Shown here: piece after piece, positions 1 through 7,566 of the stretch
How the letters are laid out: each line of letters begins with the position of its first letter
How positions within the stretch are numbered: the stretch's first letter is position 1
Assembly (NCBI GenBank): GCA_028873155.1
Contig: JAGWML010000022.1
Span: forward strand, 1 to 21,865
Direction of reading: 5' to 3'
DNA: 21,865 nucleotides
Source of the DNA: Acidobacteriota bacterium
GTDB lineage: Bacteria; Acidobacteriota; Terriglobia; Terriglobales; Acidobacteriaceae
The notes under the pieces: generated by a model
Databases searched by the model: none
What the model was told of the DNA's origin: nothing
The model's input: the letters and a program-made list of their open reading frames with translations, nothing else
Position numbers and translations under genes: made by a program

Positions 1-1
1 C

Positions 2-403
2 GCGAATCACAATCCGGTGCTTGTGGTGAACGGCAGCGAAGGGACTGCGCCGATTGACTTGGACGCGACCGTGGGGCAGACCGTGACGCTGGATGCGAAG
101 GGCAGCCGGGACCCCGATGGACAGCAACTCTCGTATCACTGGTGGGTGTATCCCGAGGCCGGTGTGGCGGGCAGCCACGGAGCGGATGTGGCACTGGATG
201 GAGCAGACGGCCCAGTGGCGAAGGCGCAGGTGAAAGCTCTCTGCGCGCCGGTGTGGATTCCAAACATCATGCCGTGCCGTACGGATGGAGTAACGCACAT
301 CATTCTGGAAGTGACGGATGATGGCACGCCGGCTCTGACTTCGTACCGGCGCGTGATTCTGCATGTGCACGCTGCCGCAGCGGACGGTGCGACAGGGAAG
401 TAG
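2..403 (+). CDS. Sde182-like (DUF1593) protein, C-terminal part, 5' truncated by window edge
   Basis: The frame is open from base 2, so the gene starts to the left of the window; the GTG at 17 is only an internal codon. The visible 133 residues resemble the C-terminal beta-sandwich of the DUF1593 / cellulose-binding Sde182 family. It opens with NHNPVLVVNG, then a PKD-like stretch with SRDPDGQQLSYHWWVYPEAG, and ends in a strand-rich segment with HIILEVTDDGTP. Family members carry a nucleoside-hydrolase-like fold in front of this domain and are usually secreted and linked to plant polysaccharide use, but that part is not visible here. The gene converges on gpsA with a 38-base gap and no obvious terminator. 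The family call is from recalled motif similarity; the substrate is unknown. Confidence 0.75.
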   Translation, partial: ANHNPVLVVNGSEGTAPIDLDATVGQTVTLDAKGSRDPDGQQLSYHWWVYPEAGVAGSHGADVALDGADGPVAKAQVKALCAPVWIPNIMPCRTDGVTHIILEVTDDGTPALTSYRRVILHVHAAAADGATGK

Positions 404-441
404 TGATGTGTGCTATCCGGCAGGAAGGCGAGGTTTGCGAC

Positions 442-1449
442 TCAGACTTCGTCTTTGCCGGGCCGCAGCATCAGATCGCGGATGGCTTCGCGGGGGTCCT
501 TGCCTTCGTCGAGGATGAGCTCCATCTGCTCGGTAATCGGCATCTCGATGCCGAGCTTGCGGGCGAGAGCGAGTGCGGCGCGCGTGGTGCGTACACCTTC
601 TGCGACTTTGCCGCCAAGACCCTCAAGAATCTCGGGCAGCTTCTGGCCTCTTCCCAAGGCCTGGCCAACGGTGCGGTTGCGCGAAAGCGAACCGGTGCAT
701 GTGAGTACGAGATCGCCGATGCCGGATAGCCCAGCGAGAGTGTCGCGCCGGCCGCCGGAGGCCACGGCGAGACGGGTGATCTCAGCGATACCGCGGGTGA
801 TGAGTCCGGCCGCGGAGTTGTAACCGAGGCCGACGCCGGAGGCGATGCCGGCCGCAATGGCGATGACATTCTTCAGTGCGCCGCCCAGTTCGACGCCGGT
901 CACATCAGTGGATGTGTAGAGGCGAAGAGCTTCAGACGAAAACTCCTGCTGGACTCGCGAAGCGGTGGCGGCGTCTTGAAAGGCGATCGTGCAGGCGGTC
1001 GGCTGCCCTTCGGCTACCTCCAGCGCGAACGTGGGGCCACTGAGCGCGCCGACGGGCAGGGTGAGCTGACGGCTCGCGAGAACCGACTCGATGACCTGTG
1101 TCATGCGAAGCAGCGTGCGATCTTCCAATCCTTTGGTTGCGCTCACGATGACTTGACTCTCGCGCATGTGGGGCGCGAGCCTCTCGATGGTGGGACGAAG
1201 GAACTGAGAGGGAATGACGGCGACGAGGATGTCCGCTTCGTGAACGGGTGCGGCGTCCGCGGCGATGCGCAGGTCGGACGGAAGCGGGAAGCCGGGGAGG
1301 AAGCGCGTGTTTTCGCGGGATGCGGCGATCTGCTGCGCCTCCTCTTCACTGTGCGACCAGAGGGTGACGATATGACCGCCGCGACGATGGAAAGAAAGAG
1401 CAAGGGCAGTGCCCCAGGCCCCGGAACCAAGAACAGCGATGCGGCTCAT
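442..1449 (-). CDS. gpsA: NAD(P)-dependent glycerol-3-phosphate dehydrogenase
   Basis: A 335-residue cytoplasmic enzyme that reduces dihydroxyacetone phosphate to sn-glycerol-3-phosphate, the backbone precursor of phospholipids. The N-terminal Rossmann motif is G8-S-G-A-W-G13. Further family signatures are ATKG around K106, SGPTFA at 137-142, GGALKN with the expected catalytic K193, GIGDLVLTC around D246 and the SRNR segment at 256-259. The length is normal for GpsA. The open frame extends 119 codons further upstream, but that part only shadows plsY; the ATG at 1449 places the Rossmann motif at the right distance from the N-terminus. This ATG overlaps the plsY stop (ATGA), implying translational coupling. 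PlsY uses the product of this enzyme, so the pair forms a functional operon. Confidence 0.97.
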   Translation of the reverse strand: MSRIAVLGSGAWGTALALSFHRRGGHIVTLWSHSEEEAQQIAASRENTRFLPGFPLPSDLRIAADAAPVHEADILVAVIPSQFLRPTIERLAPHMRESQVIVSATKGLEDRTLLRMTQVIESVLASRQLTLPVGALSGPTFALEVAEGQPTACTIAFQDAATASRVQQEFSSEALRLYTSTDVTGVELGGALKNVIAIAAGIASGVGLGYNSAAGLITRGIAEITRLAVASGGRRDTLAGLSGIGDLVLTCTGSLSRNRTVGQALGRGQKLPEILEGLGGKVAEGVRTTRAALALARKLGIEMPITEQMELILDEGKDPREAIRDLMLRPGKDEV

Positions 1450-2090
1450 GCGGGATTCTCCGTGCGCGGCCTGGAGCCGAAGCGGCTTTCCGTGCCGCTG
1501 AGCAGGCGACGGATGTTCTGGTGGTGCTTGAGGATGATGAGCGATGCAACGGCCACCTGAACCGCGATGAAAAACCAAGGCCGTGCCCCCTGATCCAGGA
1601 ACAAGGCAAAAAGAGGAAAGCTTGCTGCGCCGAGGATCGAAGCGAGCGAGACGAAGCGGGAAAAGTAGAGCACCAGGAAGAAGACGCTGATGGCGGCGAG
1701 AGCGGCCCACGGAGCGGCGACGAGAAAGACGCCGAAGCCAGTGGCGACGCCTTTGCCGCCGCGAAAGCGCAGCCAGACAGGGAACATGTGCCCGAGGACG
1801 GCGCATAGGGCAGCCAGGGCCTCTACGTTGCGAAGGGAACTGTGAGGCATGAGCATGGGAGCGACCAGCGCGCCAAGCCAGACCGCCGCACAGCCCTTCA
1901 ACATATCAAGAAGGAATGTGGCGGCTCCCAGGCCCTTGCCGCCCGAGCGGAGGACATTGGTGGCGCCGATGTTCCCGCTGCCCACGGTACGAATATCCTC
2001 TTTGCGAATGAACCGCACCAGAAGATAGCCGGTAGGGATGGAACCGAAGAAATAGGAAGCGGTGATAATCAACAGACTTGCACCGGACAT
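1446..2090 (-). CDS. plsY: Acyl-phosphate:glycerol-3-phosphate acyltransferase
   Basis: An integral inner-membrane enzyme of about 214 residues that transfers an acyl group from acyl-phosphate to glycerol-3-phosphate, giving lysophosphatidic acid. All three family motifs are present: SGNIGATN (38-45), LGHMFPVWLRFRGGKGVAT (about 99-117) and the C-terminal HHQNIRRLLSGTE (189-201). Several hydrophobic helices separate the motifs. The ATG at 2090 was chosen because it puts the first helix and GSIPTG right at the N-terminus; an in-frame start at 2129 would add 13 unconvincing residues. The ribosome-binding site is weak in either case. It is the first gene of the plsY-gpsA pair, overlapping gpsA by four bases, and is divergent from the GYD-domain gene. 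Confidence 0.96.
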   Translation of the reverse strand: MSGASLLIITASYFFGSIPTGYLLVRFIRKEDIRTVGSGNIGATNVLRSGGKGLGAATFLLDMLKGCAAVWLGALVAPMLMPHSSLRNVEALAALCAVLGHMFPVWLRFRGGKGVATGFGVFLVAAPWAALAAISVFFLVLYFSRFVSLASILGAASFPLFALFLDQGARPWFFIAVQVAVASLIILKHHQNIRRLLSGTESRFGSRPRTENPA

Positions 2091-2257
2091 GACGAGTGAG
2101 AGTGTAGCAGGTGCGCAGCGCGGAACCAACCCCTGCGCGTGCCGAGCGCGGGTCTGCGGGGGAGTGAAGTCAGCGTGGCGGAGACAGGTGGATTGAGGTG
2201 TATACTTCGGTTCTCCCCCGAGTTGGGCCTCCAGACATCATTCCGAGGTTGAACGTT

Positions 2258-2590
2258 ATGCCTACTTATCTTGTGCAGGCATCCTATCGTCCTGAGGCGC
2301 TGCGCGCCCTGATCAAGAAACCCGAGGACCGTTCGGAGTACGTCAGAAAGGCTGTCGAAACGCTCGGGGGCAAGCTGATCGGGCTGTGGATGTCGTTTGG
2401 CGATCAGGACGTTGTGTCGATTATGGAGCTGCCAAACAATGTAAGCGCGGCGGCTCTTGCGTTGGCGATTGGTGCGGGCGGCGCGCTGAAGAACAGCAAG
2501 ACGACTCCACTGCTCAGCATCGAGGAGAGCCTTGCAGCGATGCGCAAAGCGGCGGCGTCCGGATACAGTCCGGTTTCTCGAAGAAGATAG
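2258..2590 (+). CDS. GYD-domain protein
   Basis: A 110-residue soluble protein starting MPTYLVQASYRPEALRALIK. This pattern and the following GGKLIGLWMSFGDQDVVSIMELPN match the GYD family, small ferredoxin-like alpha/beta proteins of unknown biochemical role that resemble dimeric alpha/beta-barrel stress proteins. No signal peptide or membrane segment is visible. The ATG at 2258 is preferred over an in-frame start at 2198, because the family motif begins exactly here and a GAGG sequence lies about ten bases upstream. A TATACT element at 2201-2206 could be its -10 box, but no good -35 accompanies it. A possible intrinsic terminator follows the gene. Confidence 0.85.
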   Translation: MPTYLVQASYRPEALRALIKKPEDRSEYVRKAVETLGGKLIGLWMSFGDQDVVSIMELPNNVSAAALALAIGAGGALKNSKTTPLLSIEESLAAMRKAAASGYSPVSRRR

Positions 2591-2598
2591 TCCGGCGC

Positions 2599-2640
2599 AG
2601 TGCCTTGCTGCGCGCTCCAGAGCAGGACCGCGCACTTTTT
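2599..2640 (+). terminator. Possible intrinsic terminator after the GYD-domain gene
   Basis: An imperfect stem can be drawn between AGTGC (2599-2603) and GCACT (2632-2636), extended inside by CCTTGCT against AGCAGG with bulges, followed by a run of five T (2636-2640). It lies nine bases after the GYD gene and before the convergent membrane-protein gene. The pairing is interrupted, and a competing small hairpin GCGCAG/CTGCGC exists. Confidence 0.4.
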
Positions 2641-2667
2641 CTGTCACGGTACGGGACTGAATTGAAC

Positions 2668-3378
2668 CTATTCGACAATCACTTCTCCGGGCACGATGGG
2701 CCGCGTCCGATAGAGCTTGCCGCGATAGGCGAGACCTCCCATGAAGGCGAGAACGGCGAGATACACAAAGAGCTTGGCGAAGTCTTCGGGCCGGCCGCGG
2801 GGCAGCATCTTCCACAGGATGAGCAGAGTGGTCTGGGCAGCGGTGACGGCCCAGACGGTTCCGTAGAAGTAGCGTCGCTCCACGCCTTCGCCTCGGGTGC
2901 GCGGGCCGACTCTTGGAAGCCTGCCGAGTGCGCCAAGCAGCAGGATGGTGAGGCAGAGCGGCATATAGGCGAAGTGATAGATCTGCTTCATGCGCCACAT
3001 GCCGGTGAGAGCGGCGAGGAGCAGTCCGGCGAGGTTAAGCAGGGCAAAGTTCAAGGCCGCGTTCCATGCAAATGTATAGCAGATGCGCCGGTACAGTGGA
3101 TTGGGCTTGTCCTCGTCGAAACGGAGGATGTACGGGCGATGCTCGACGCCGGGAAGTTGCGCATGCCAGCCTGCGATGCCAGTGCCGAGCAGAACAATGA
3201 GAAGCCAAAGCGTGTTGGCCACGCTGAATCCGCTCGCAAAGAGTGAAAACGTCAAAGGTCCCGGAGCGAGAAAGAAGACCCATATCCAGATGGGCCAGTG
3301 CGCAAGGCGGTAGTACGGCTTGTTCCGCTCGCGGATGGGCCGTGCGTGAGCGTATTCCACTTTGCCTGCGTATGCCAT
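2668..3378 (-). CDS. Polytopic membrane protein of unknown function
   Basis: A 236-residue protein with about six predicted transmembrane segments, roughly at residues 27-48, 51-70, 102-128, 135-152, 172-190 and 203-220, separated by short basic loops. The first 26 residues are hydrophilic, with no cleavable signal. I recognise no catalytic motif or named family. The ATG at 3378 was chosen because the in-frame extension upstream (to 3588) is arginine/proline-rich, lies antisense to the leuS start and adds no domain. It is divergent from leuS with a 92-base gap and converges with the GYD-domain gene. Hydrophobicity and coding character support a real gene; the function is open. Confidence 0.75.
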   Translation of the reverse strand: MAYAGKVEYAHARPIRERNKPYYRLAHWPIWIWVFFLAPGPLTFSLFASGFSVANTLWLLIVLLGTGIAGWHAQLPGVEHRPYILRFDEDKPNPLYRRICYTFAWNAALNFALLNLAGLLLAALTGMWRMKQIYHFAYMPLCLTILLLGALGRLPRVGPRTRGEGVERRYFYGTVWAVTAAQTTLLILWKMLPRGRPEDFAKLFVYLAVLAFMGGLAYRGKLYRTRPIVPGEVIVE

Positions 3379-3470
3379 GGACGTGAGTTTTGCAGAGCGG
3401 AAGGGCTTCGTCAATCGGCGCTCGCAGCGCAGGGATCTTCGGTCGGCACGCCCATTTACACTGAAGGAAT

Positions 3471-5972
3471 ATGGCGGAAGACAACGAACTTCGATACGAC
3501 CCGGCCCAGATTGAACCGAAGTGGCAGGAGCGATGGGCCGCGGAGCCGAGGCTGTATGCAGCGGAGCCCGCGGATTGCGGGAAGCCAAAGTACTACGTGC
3601 TGGAGATGCTGCCGTATCCGAGCGGGCAGTTGCACATGGGCCATGTGCGGAACTACTCGATTGGCGACGCGCTGGCGCGGCACATGTGGATGCGCGGGTA
3701 CAACGTGCTGCACCCGATGGGATGGGATGCGTTCGGACTTCCCGCGGAGAATGCCGCGCTCAAGAACCATACGCCACCGCGCGAGTGGACGCTCTCGAAT
3801 ATCGCGGGCATGAAGCGGCAATTTGAGCGGCTGGGCATGGGCTTCGACTGGGCCACCGAAGTGACCACCTGCCTGCCTGATTACTACCGCTGGAACCAAT
3901 GGTTCTTCTTGCGCATGTATGAGAAAGGCTTGGCCTACCGCAAGAAGAGCAAGGTGAACTGGTGCCCGGACTGTGCAACCGTGCTGGCTAACGAGCAGGT
4001 GGTCAATGGCTGCTGCTGGCGGCATGAGACGACGCTCGTGGAACAGCGCGATCTGGTGCAGTGGTTCTTCCGCATCACGGCCTACGCGCAGGAGCTGCTC
4101 GACGGCCTGGACAAGCTCGACGGCTGGCCGGAAAAAGTCCGCACCATGCAGCGCAACTGGATCGGCCGCAGCGAAGGCACGGAAGTGGATTTTGCGGTGG
4201 AGGGAAGCGCAGAGAAGATTCGCGTCTTCACCACGCGCGTGGATACGATCTTCGGCGCGACCAGCGTGCAACTGGCCCCGCAGCACGCATTGGTGGCGGA
4301 GTTCACCGCGGCGGACGCGCGGCTGAAGGCGCAAGTGGATGAGTTGCTGGAGCAGCAGAAAAAGGCCCGCGAGGCAGGCGATCTGGGCGCAATCGAAAAG
4401 CACGGCGTTCCCACGGGCCGCTTTGCCTTCAATCCCTACAACGGCCAGCGTGTGCCCATCTGGGTGGCCAACTACATCCTGGCAGACTACGGCACCGGCG
4501 CTATCATGAGCGTTCCCGGCCACGACGAGCGGGACTTCGAGTTTGCCATGAAATATGGCCTGCCGATTATCCAGGTGATACAGCCAATCCAAAACGTAGA
4601 GAGCGTGGAGCGCCTTCCCTTTTGCTCGGAAGACGGCGTGCTGATGAACTCCGGCGAGTACGACGGGCTGAGCTGCGCGGAAGCGCAAAAGCGCCTCCAG
4701 GAAGCTGCCGCGCTTGGCGGATTCGGCGAGGCGACGGTCACCTTCCGTCTCAAGGATTGGGGCGTGAGCCGCCAGCGCTACTGGGGCACGCCCATTCCCA
4801 TGATTCACTGCGAGCGCGACGGACTGGTTCCGGTGCCTGACGATCAGCTGCCCGTGTTGCTGCCTGAGCAGATCGAGATTACGCAGCAGGGCGGCTCGCC
4901 GCTGGGCCGCGTGCCGGAGTTTGTCAACGTTACCTGCCCCAAATGCGGCGGGCCGGCACTGCGCGAGACCGACACGATGGACACCTTTGTCGATTCAAGC
5001 TGGTACTTTTACCGCTACACCGACGCCAAGAATGCAAAGGCGCCCTTTGATCCGCAAGTGGTCAAATACTGGTTCCCCATTGATCAGTACATCGGCGGCG
5101 TGGAGCACGCAATTCTGCACCTGATCTATTCGCGCTTCTGGACGAAAGTGATGCGAGACCTGGGCCTGGTGGAGATCGACGAGCCGGTGCGGCGCCAGTT
5201 CTCGCAGGGGATGGTGATCAAAGACCGCGCGAAGATGTCCAAGTCGAAGGGCAACGTGGTCTCGCCCGATGATATGGTGGCTCGCTACGGCGCCGACTCG
5301 GCGCGGATGTACTCGCTGTTTGCCGCCCCTCCCGATCGCGATCTGGACTGGCAGGAAGATGGCGTCGCCGGCGTGAGCCGCTTTCTGGGCCGAGTGTGGC
5401 GGCTGGTGACGAAGTATGCGCCGGTAGCGCGCAGCGCACGCGGCCAACAGGCTGATGCGCCGACCGGAATCTCTCTGAAGCTGCTGCGAAAGCTGCACCA
5501 GACAACGGCGAAGATTACGCAGGACTTCGAGGGCCGCTGGCATTTCAATACATGCGTGGCGGCCATTATGGAGCTGGTGAACGAGTTGCAAGCCGCGGAT
5601 GCGCAACTGGCGGCGGGCGAAGTGGCGGCGCCGGTGATGCATGAGCTGCTCCGGACGCTGGTGCTGCTGCTGGCTCCGTTCGCTCCCTATCTTGCGGCTG
5701 AGTTGTGGCAAACTCTGGGCGAAGAGGGTGCGGTGTTGCGAGCGCCCTGGCCGGGCAGTAATGCAGAGCTGGCCCGCGAGGATGAGCTGGAAATTCCAGT
5801 GCAGATCAACGGCAAGCTCGTGACCGTGGTGCGCGTGGCCATGGATGCCACGCAGCAGGCGATGGAGGCGGCAGCGCTCGGCGATGAAAAGGTCCTGTCG
5901 CGCACGAGCGGCAAAAGCGTGGCGAAGGTCATTGTGGTGCCGGGCAAGCTGGTGAATCTGGTGGTGAAGTAA
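3471..5972 (+). CDS. leuS: Leucyl-tRNA synthetase
   Basis: An 833-residue class I aminoacyl-tRNA synthetase that charges tRNA-Leu in the cytoplasm. The HIGH-type motif is HMGH (55-58) after LPYPSGQL, and the KMSKS loop is at 588-592 inside DRAKMSKSKGNVVSP. Cysteine pairs WCPDC (165-168) and TCPKC (489-492) look like the zinc-binding elements found in many bacterial LeuRS. The inserted CP1 editing domain lies between, with its TTRVDT segment and the conserved aspartate in GHDERDFEFA. The C-terminal part holds the anticodon-binding helical bundle and ends in the usual small C-terminal domain (VAKVIVVPGKLVN). The ATG at 3471 is preceded by GAAGGA. The stop is followed directly by the GTG of the next gene. 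Confidence 0.98.
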   Translation: MAEDNELRYDPAQIEPKWQERWAAEPRLYAAEPADCGKPKYYVLEMLPYPSGQLHMGHVRNYSIGDALARHMWMRGYNVLHPMGWDAFGLPAENAALKNHTPPREWTLSNIAGMKRQFERLGMGFDWATEVTTCLPDYYRWNQWFFLRMYEKGLAYRKKSKVNWCPDCATVLANEQVVNGCCWRHETTLVEQRDLVQWFFRITAYAQELLDGLDKLDGWPEKVRTMQRNWIGRSEGTEVDFAVEGSAEKIRVFTTRVDTIFGATSVQLAPQHALVAEFTAADARLKAQVDELLEQQKKAREAGDLGAIEKHGVPTGRFAFNPYNGQRVPIWVANYILADYGTGAIMSVPGHDERDFEFAMKYGLPIIQVIQPIQNVESVERLPFCSEDGVLMNSGEYDGLSCAEAQKRLQEAAALGGFGEATVTFRLKDWGVSRQRYWGTPIPMIHCERDGLVPVPDDQLPVLLPEQIEITQQGGSPLGRVPEFVNVTCPKCGGPALRETDTMDTFVDSSWYFYRYTDAKNAKAPFDPQVVKYWFPIDQYIGGVEHAILHLIYSRFWTKVMRDLGLVEIDEPVRRQFSQGMVIKDRAKMSKSKGNVVSPDDMVARYGADSARMYSLFAAPPDRDLDWQEDGVAGVSRFLGRVWRLVTKYAPVARSARGQQADAPTGISLKLLRKLHQTTAKITQDFEGRWHFNTCVAAIMELVNELQAADAQLAAGEVAAPVMHELLRTLVLLLAPFAPYLAAELWQTLGEEGAVLRAPWPGSNAELAREDELEIPVQINGKLVTVVRVAMDATQQAMEAAALGDEKVLSRTSGKSVAKVIVVPGKLVNLVVK

Positions 5973-6869
5973 GTGCCTCCGGTTCGCGGAACGCAGACGC
6001 TGGTGGACCAGATTGGCTGGGTGCTGCGGCGGCCGCAACTGATCGTCCTTGAGGTGGCGTGGCGCTGGAGCTTTGGCGTGCCGTTTCTATGGGTGCTCGC
6101 CTGGAATATCCGGAAGATTTTGCACACTGTGCCGCTGGCTGACGCAGGTTTCTACCGCGTGGACACGCAGAATCCATGGATTGGCGCGGTGCAGATGGCG
6201 GGCGTGTGGGAGCATTACAGTCCGTACGCGGCGGCACTGCTGCATTGGCTTGTACCCACGGCCGCCTTGGTGTGGGTGGTGATCTCCGGGCTGGGACGAT
6301 CGCTTGTCCTTGTAAAGCTGGAGCCTGGTGTACGGTGGCGGCCGTTTGCGCTGATGACATTGCAGGCCGGATGGCTGGCGCTGCTCGGGGCAACCTGCTG
6401 GAGCTGGCTGCGCGCGATTCAATGGGTGGCTGCCACGCACATTTCTCAGGATGGCAACGCGGACCTGATTGGCTACTCGATCTGGGCGATCTTTCTTTCA
6501 CTTGGCTTCTTCAGCCTGTGGGCGCTGGTGAACTGGCCGCTGACCGTCGCGCCGATTCTAATGCTGCTTGAAGAGCGCAGTCCGTGGAGCGCGCTGCGGA
6601 GGAGCTTTACGCTCGGCAGGGCGTTCACCGGGAAGCTCGTCGAAATCAGCCTGGTGATGGGAATCGTGAGCTTGATGCTGATCGTTCTGGCGATGGTGAT
6701 CTCCGCCGCGCCGTTACCATTCAGCGACCAGCTCGGATCGGATGCCCTGCATTCCATCCTGTTCGGCGCAACCGTCTTTTATCTGGTGGGGCACGACACT
6801 TTTCAGGTGGTCAGGCTGAAAAGCTTTGTCGAATTCTGGCGGACCTTTCGAGGGGTGCCTGCGCGATAA
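5973..6869 (+). CDS. Polytopic membrane protein downstream of leuS
   Basis: A 298-residue membrane protein with about six hydrophobic segments, approximately at 30-45, 80-105, 125-150, 165-190, 215-245 and 258-275. The cytoplasmic-looking motif LEERSPWSALRRSFTLGR before the last helices resembles the 'ALRRS' element of several bacterial multi-pass families (the DUF975 and glycerophosphodiesterase membrane-domain type), which is only a loose similarity. No catalytic residues are evident. It starts with GTG immediately after the leuS TAA (TAAGTG), so it is almost certainly co-transcribed with leuS and translated by ribosomes terminating there. It ends seven bases from the convergent cytochrome P460 gene. 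The function is unknown. Confidence 0.85.
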   Translation: MPPVRGTQTLVDQIGWVLRRPQLIVLEVAWRWSFGVPFLWVLAWNIRKILHTVPLADAGFYRVDTQNPWIGAVQMAGVWEHYSPYAAALLHWLVPTAALVWVVISGLGRSLVLVKLEPGVRWRPFALMTLQAGWLALLGATCWSWLRAIQWVAATHISQDGNADLIGYSIWAIFLSLGFFSLWALVNWPLTVAPILMLLEERSPWSALRRSFTLGRAFTGKLVEISLVMGIVSLMLIVLAMVISAAPLPFSDQLGSDALHSILFGATVFYLVGHDTFQVVRLKSFVEFWRTFRGVPAR

Positions 6870-6876
6870 GCGCATC

Positions 6877-7503
6877 CTACTGCTTAGCTGCGGACTCCTT
6901 CACGTACTCCGGGCTGAGAGTACCCTTGGACCGAGCAATGGGCAGAAGCGTCGGATAAAACTGAACGAACGTGGTGTCAACTGCTCCATGTGCTGCGTGG
7001 CAGCTGTAGCAGGCGGCGCTTTTAGGGAACAGGGTGCCATTGGCTGTAGGCGAGGCAAAGTCAAAGAAAGCCCATTGGCCGGGGAAGCGCGATGCATCCT
7101 TCACGTGTACCTCCATGCCCATCACATTCGTGCCCTGAAAGTGTCCCTGCTTGTTAATCGACCCCTTGCTGCGCCCTTCGCGCTCCTCAAGAACCATTAC
7201 AGTTTTGTCGGGCCAGCTTCCTGTGCGCAGAAAGCTCCGATACGCATCCGGGTTCACGAAGACATTATCGAACCTGGTCATATCCGTAGGATTCGCCGAG
7301 TAGCTCATGTCCAGGCCCGAGCTCAGATAAATCCATTCGCGATAGTTGGACGGGGGAAGCATCTCTCCGTTCGGCTTGTAGGTCACGAGTGCCTTAGATT
7401 TCTGCGCTGCAACAGATGCCTTTGAAGGTACTTCAGTGGATGTCAGGGAAAGCGCCGCGACGAGGCACACGGCGCTTCGAACAATACTAAGACTTGGGAA
7501 CAT
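6877..7503 (-). CDS. Exported cytochrome P460-family haem protein
   Basis: A 208-residue protein with an N-terminal hydrophobic signal segment (residues about 6-24) and a single c-type haem-binding motif, C165-Y-S-C-H169, near the C-terminus. The body pattern suits the cytochrome P460 family, with YREWIYLSSGLDMSY (about 54-68), FDNVFVNPDAYRSFLRTG, VMVLEEREGRSKG and the CYSCHAAHGAVDTTFVQFYPTL ending. Characterised members are periplasmic and oxidise hydroxylamine or bind NO; whether this one does so is unknown, and many heterotrophs carry uncharacterised relatives. GAGAGG lies six bases before the ATG. It is last in the minus-strand series acpS, mlaD-like, P460, with a 63-base gap from the mlaD-like gene, so co-transcription is possible but not shown. 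Confidence 0.88.
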   Translation of the reverse strand: MFPSLSIVRSAVCLVAALSLTSTEVPSKASVAAQKSKALVTYKPNGEMLPPSNYREWIYLSSGLDMSYSANPTDMTRFDNVFVNPDAYRSFLRTGSWPDKTVMVLEEREGRSKGSINKQGHFQGTNVMGMEVHVKDASRFPGQWAFFDFASPTANGTLFPKSAACYSCHAAHGAVDTTFVQFYPTLLPIARSKGTLSPEYVKESAAKQ

Positions 7504-7566
7504 GACGACCTCTCCGGCTTAAGTACGGGGCCTGCCCGGCGAAGGTTCCATCGTCGTTGCCGGCGC

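Noticed and set aside
1450..1806. N-terminal extension of gpsA by 119 codons
   Set aside because: The extra sequence overlaps plsY in another frame, is arginine-rich and would displace the Rossmann motif from the N-terminus.
2069..2998. A 309-codon minus-strand frame spanning the GYD-gene region
   Set aside because: Low-complexity basic translation crossing a real plus-strand gene and a terminator-like hairpin; no domain seen.
3456..4808. A 450-codon open frame antisense to leuS
   Set aside because: Histidine/alanine/arginine-rich shadow translation without any family motif; leuS on the other strand is unambiguous.
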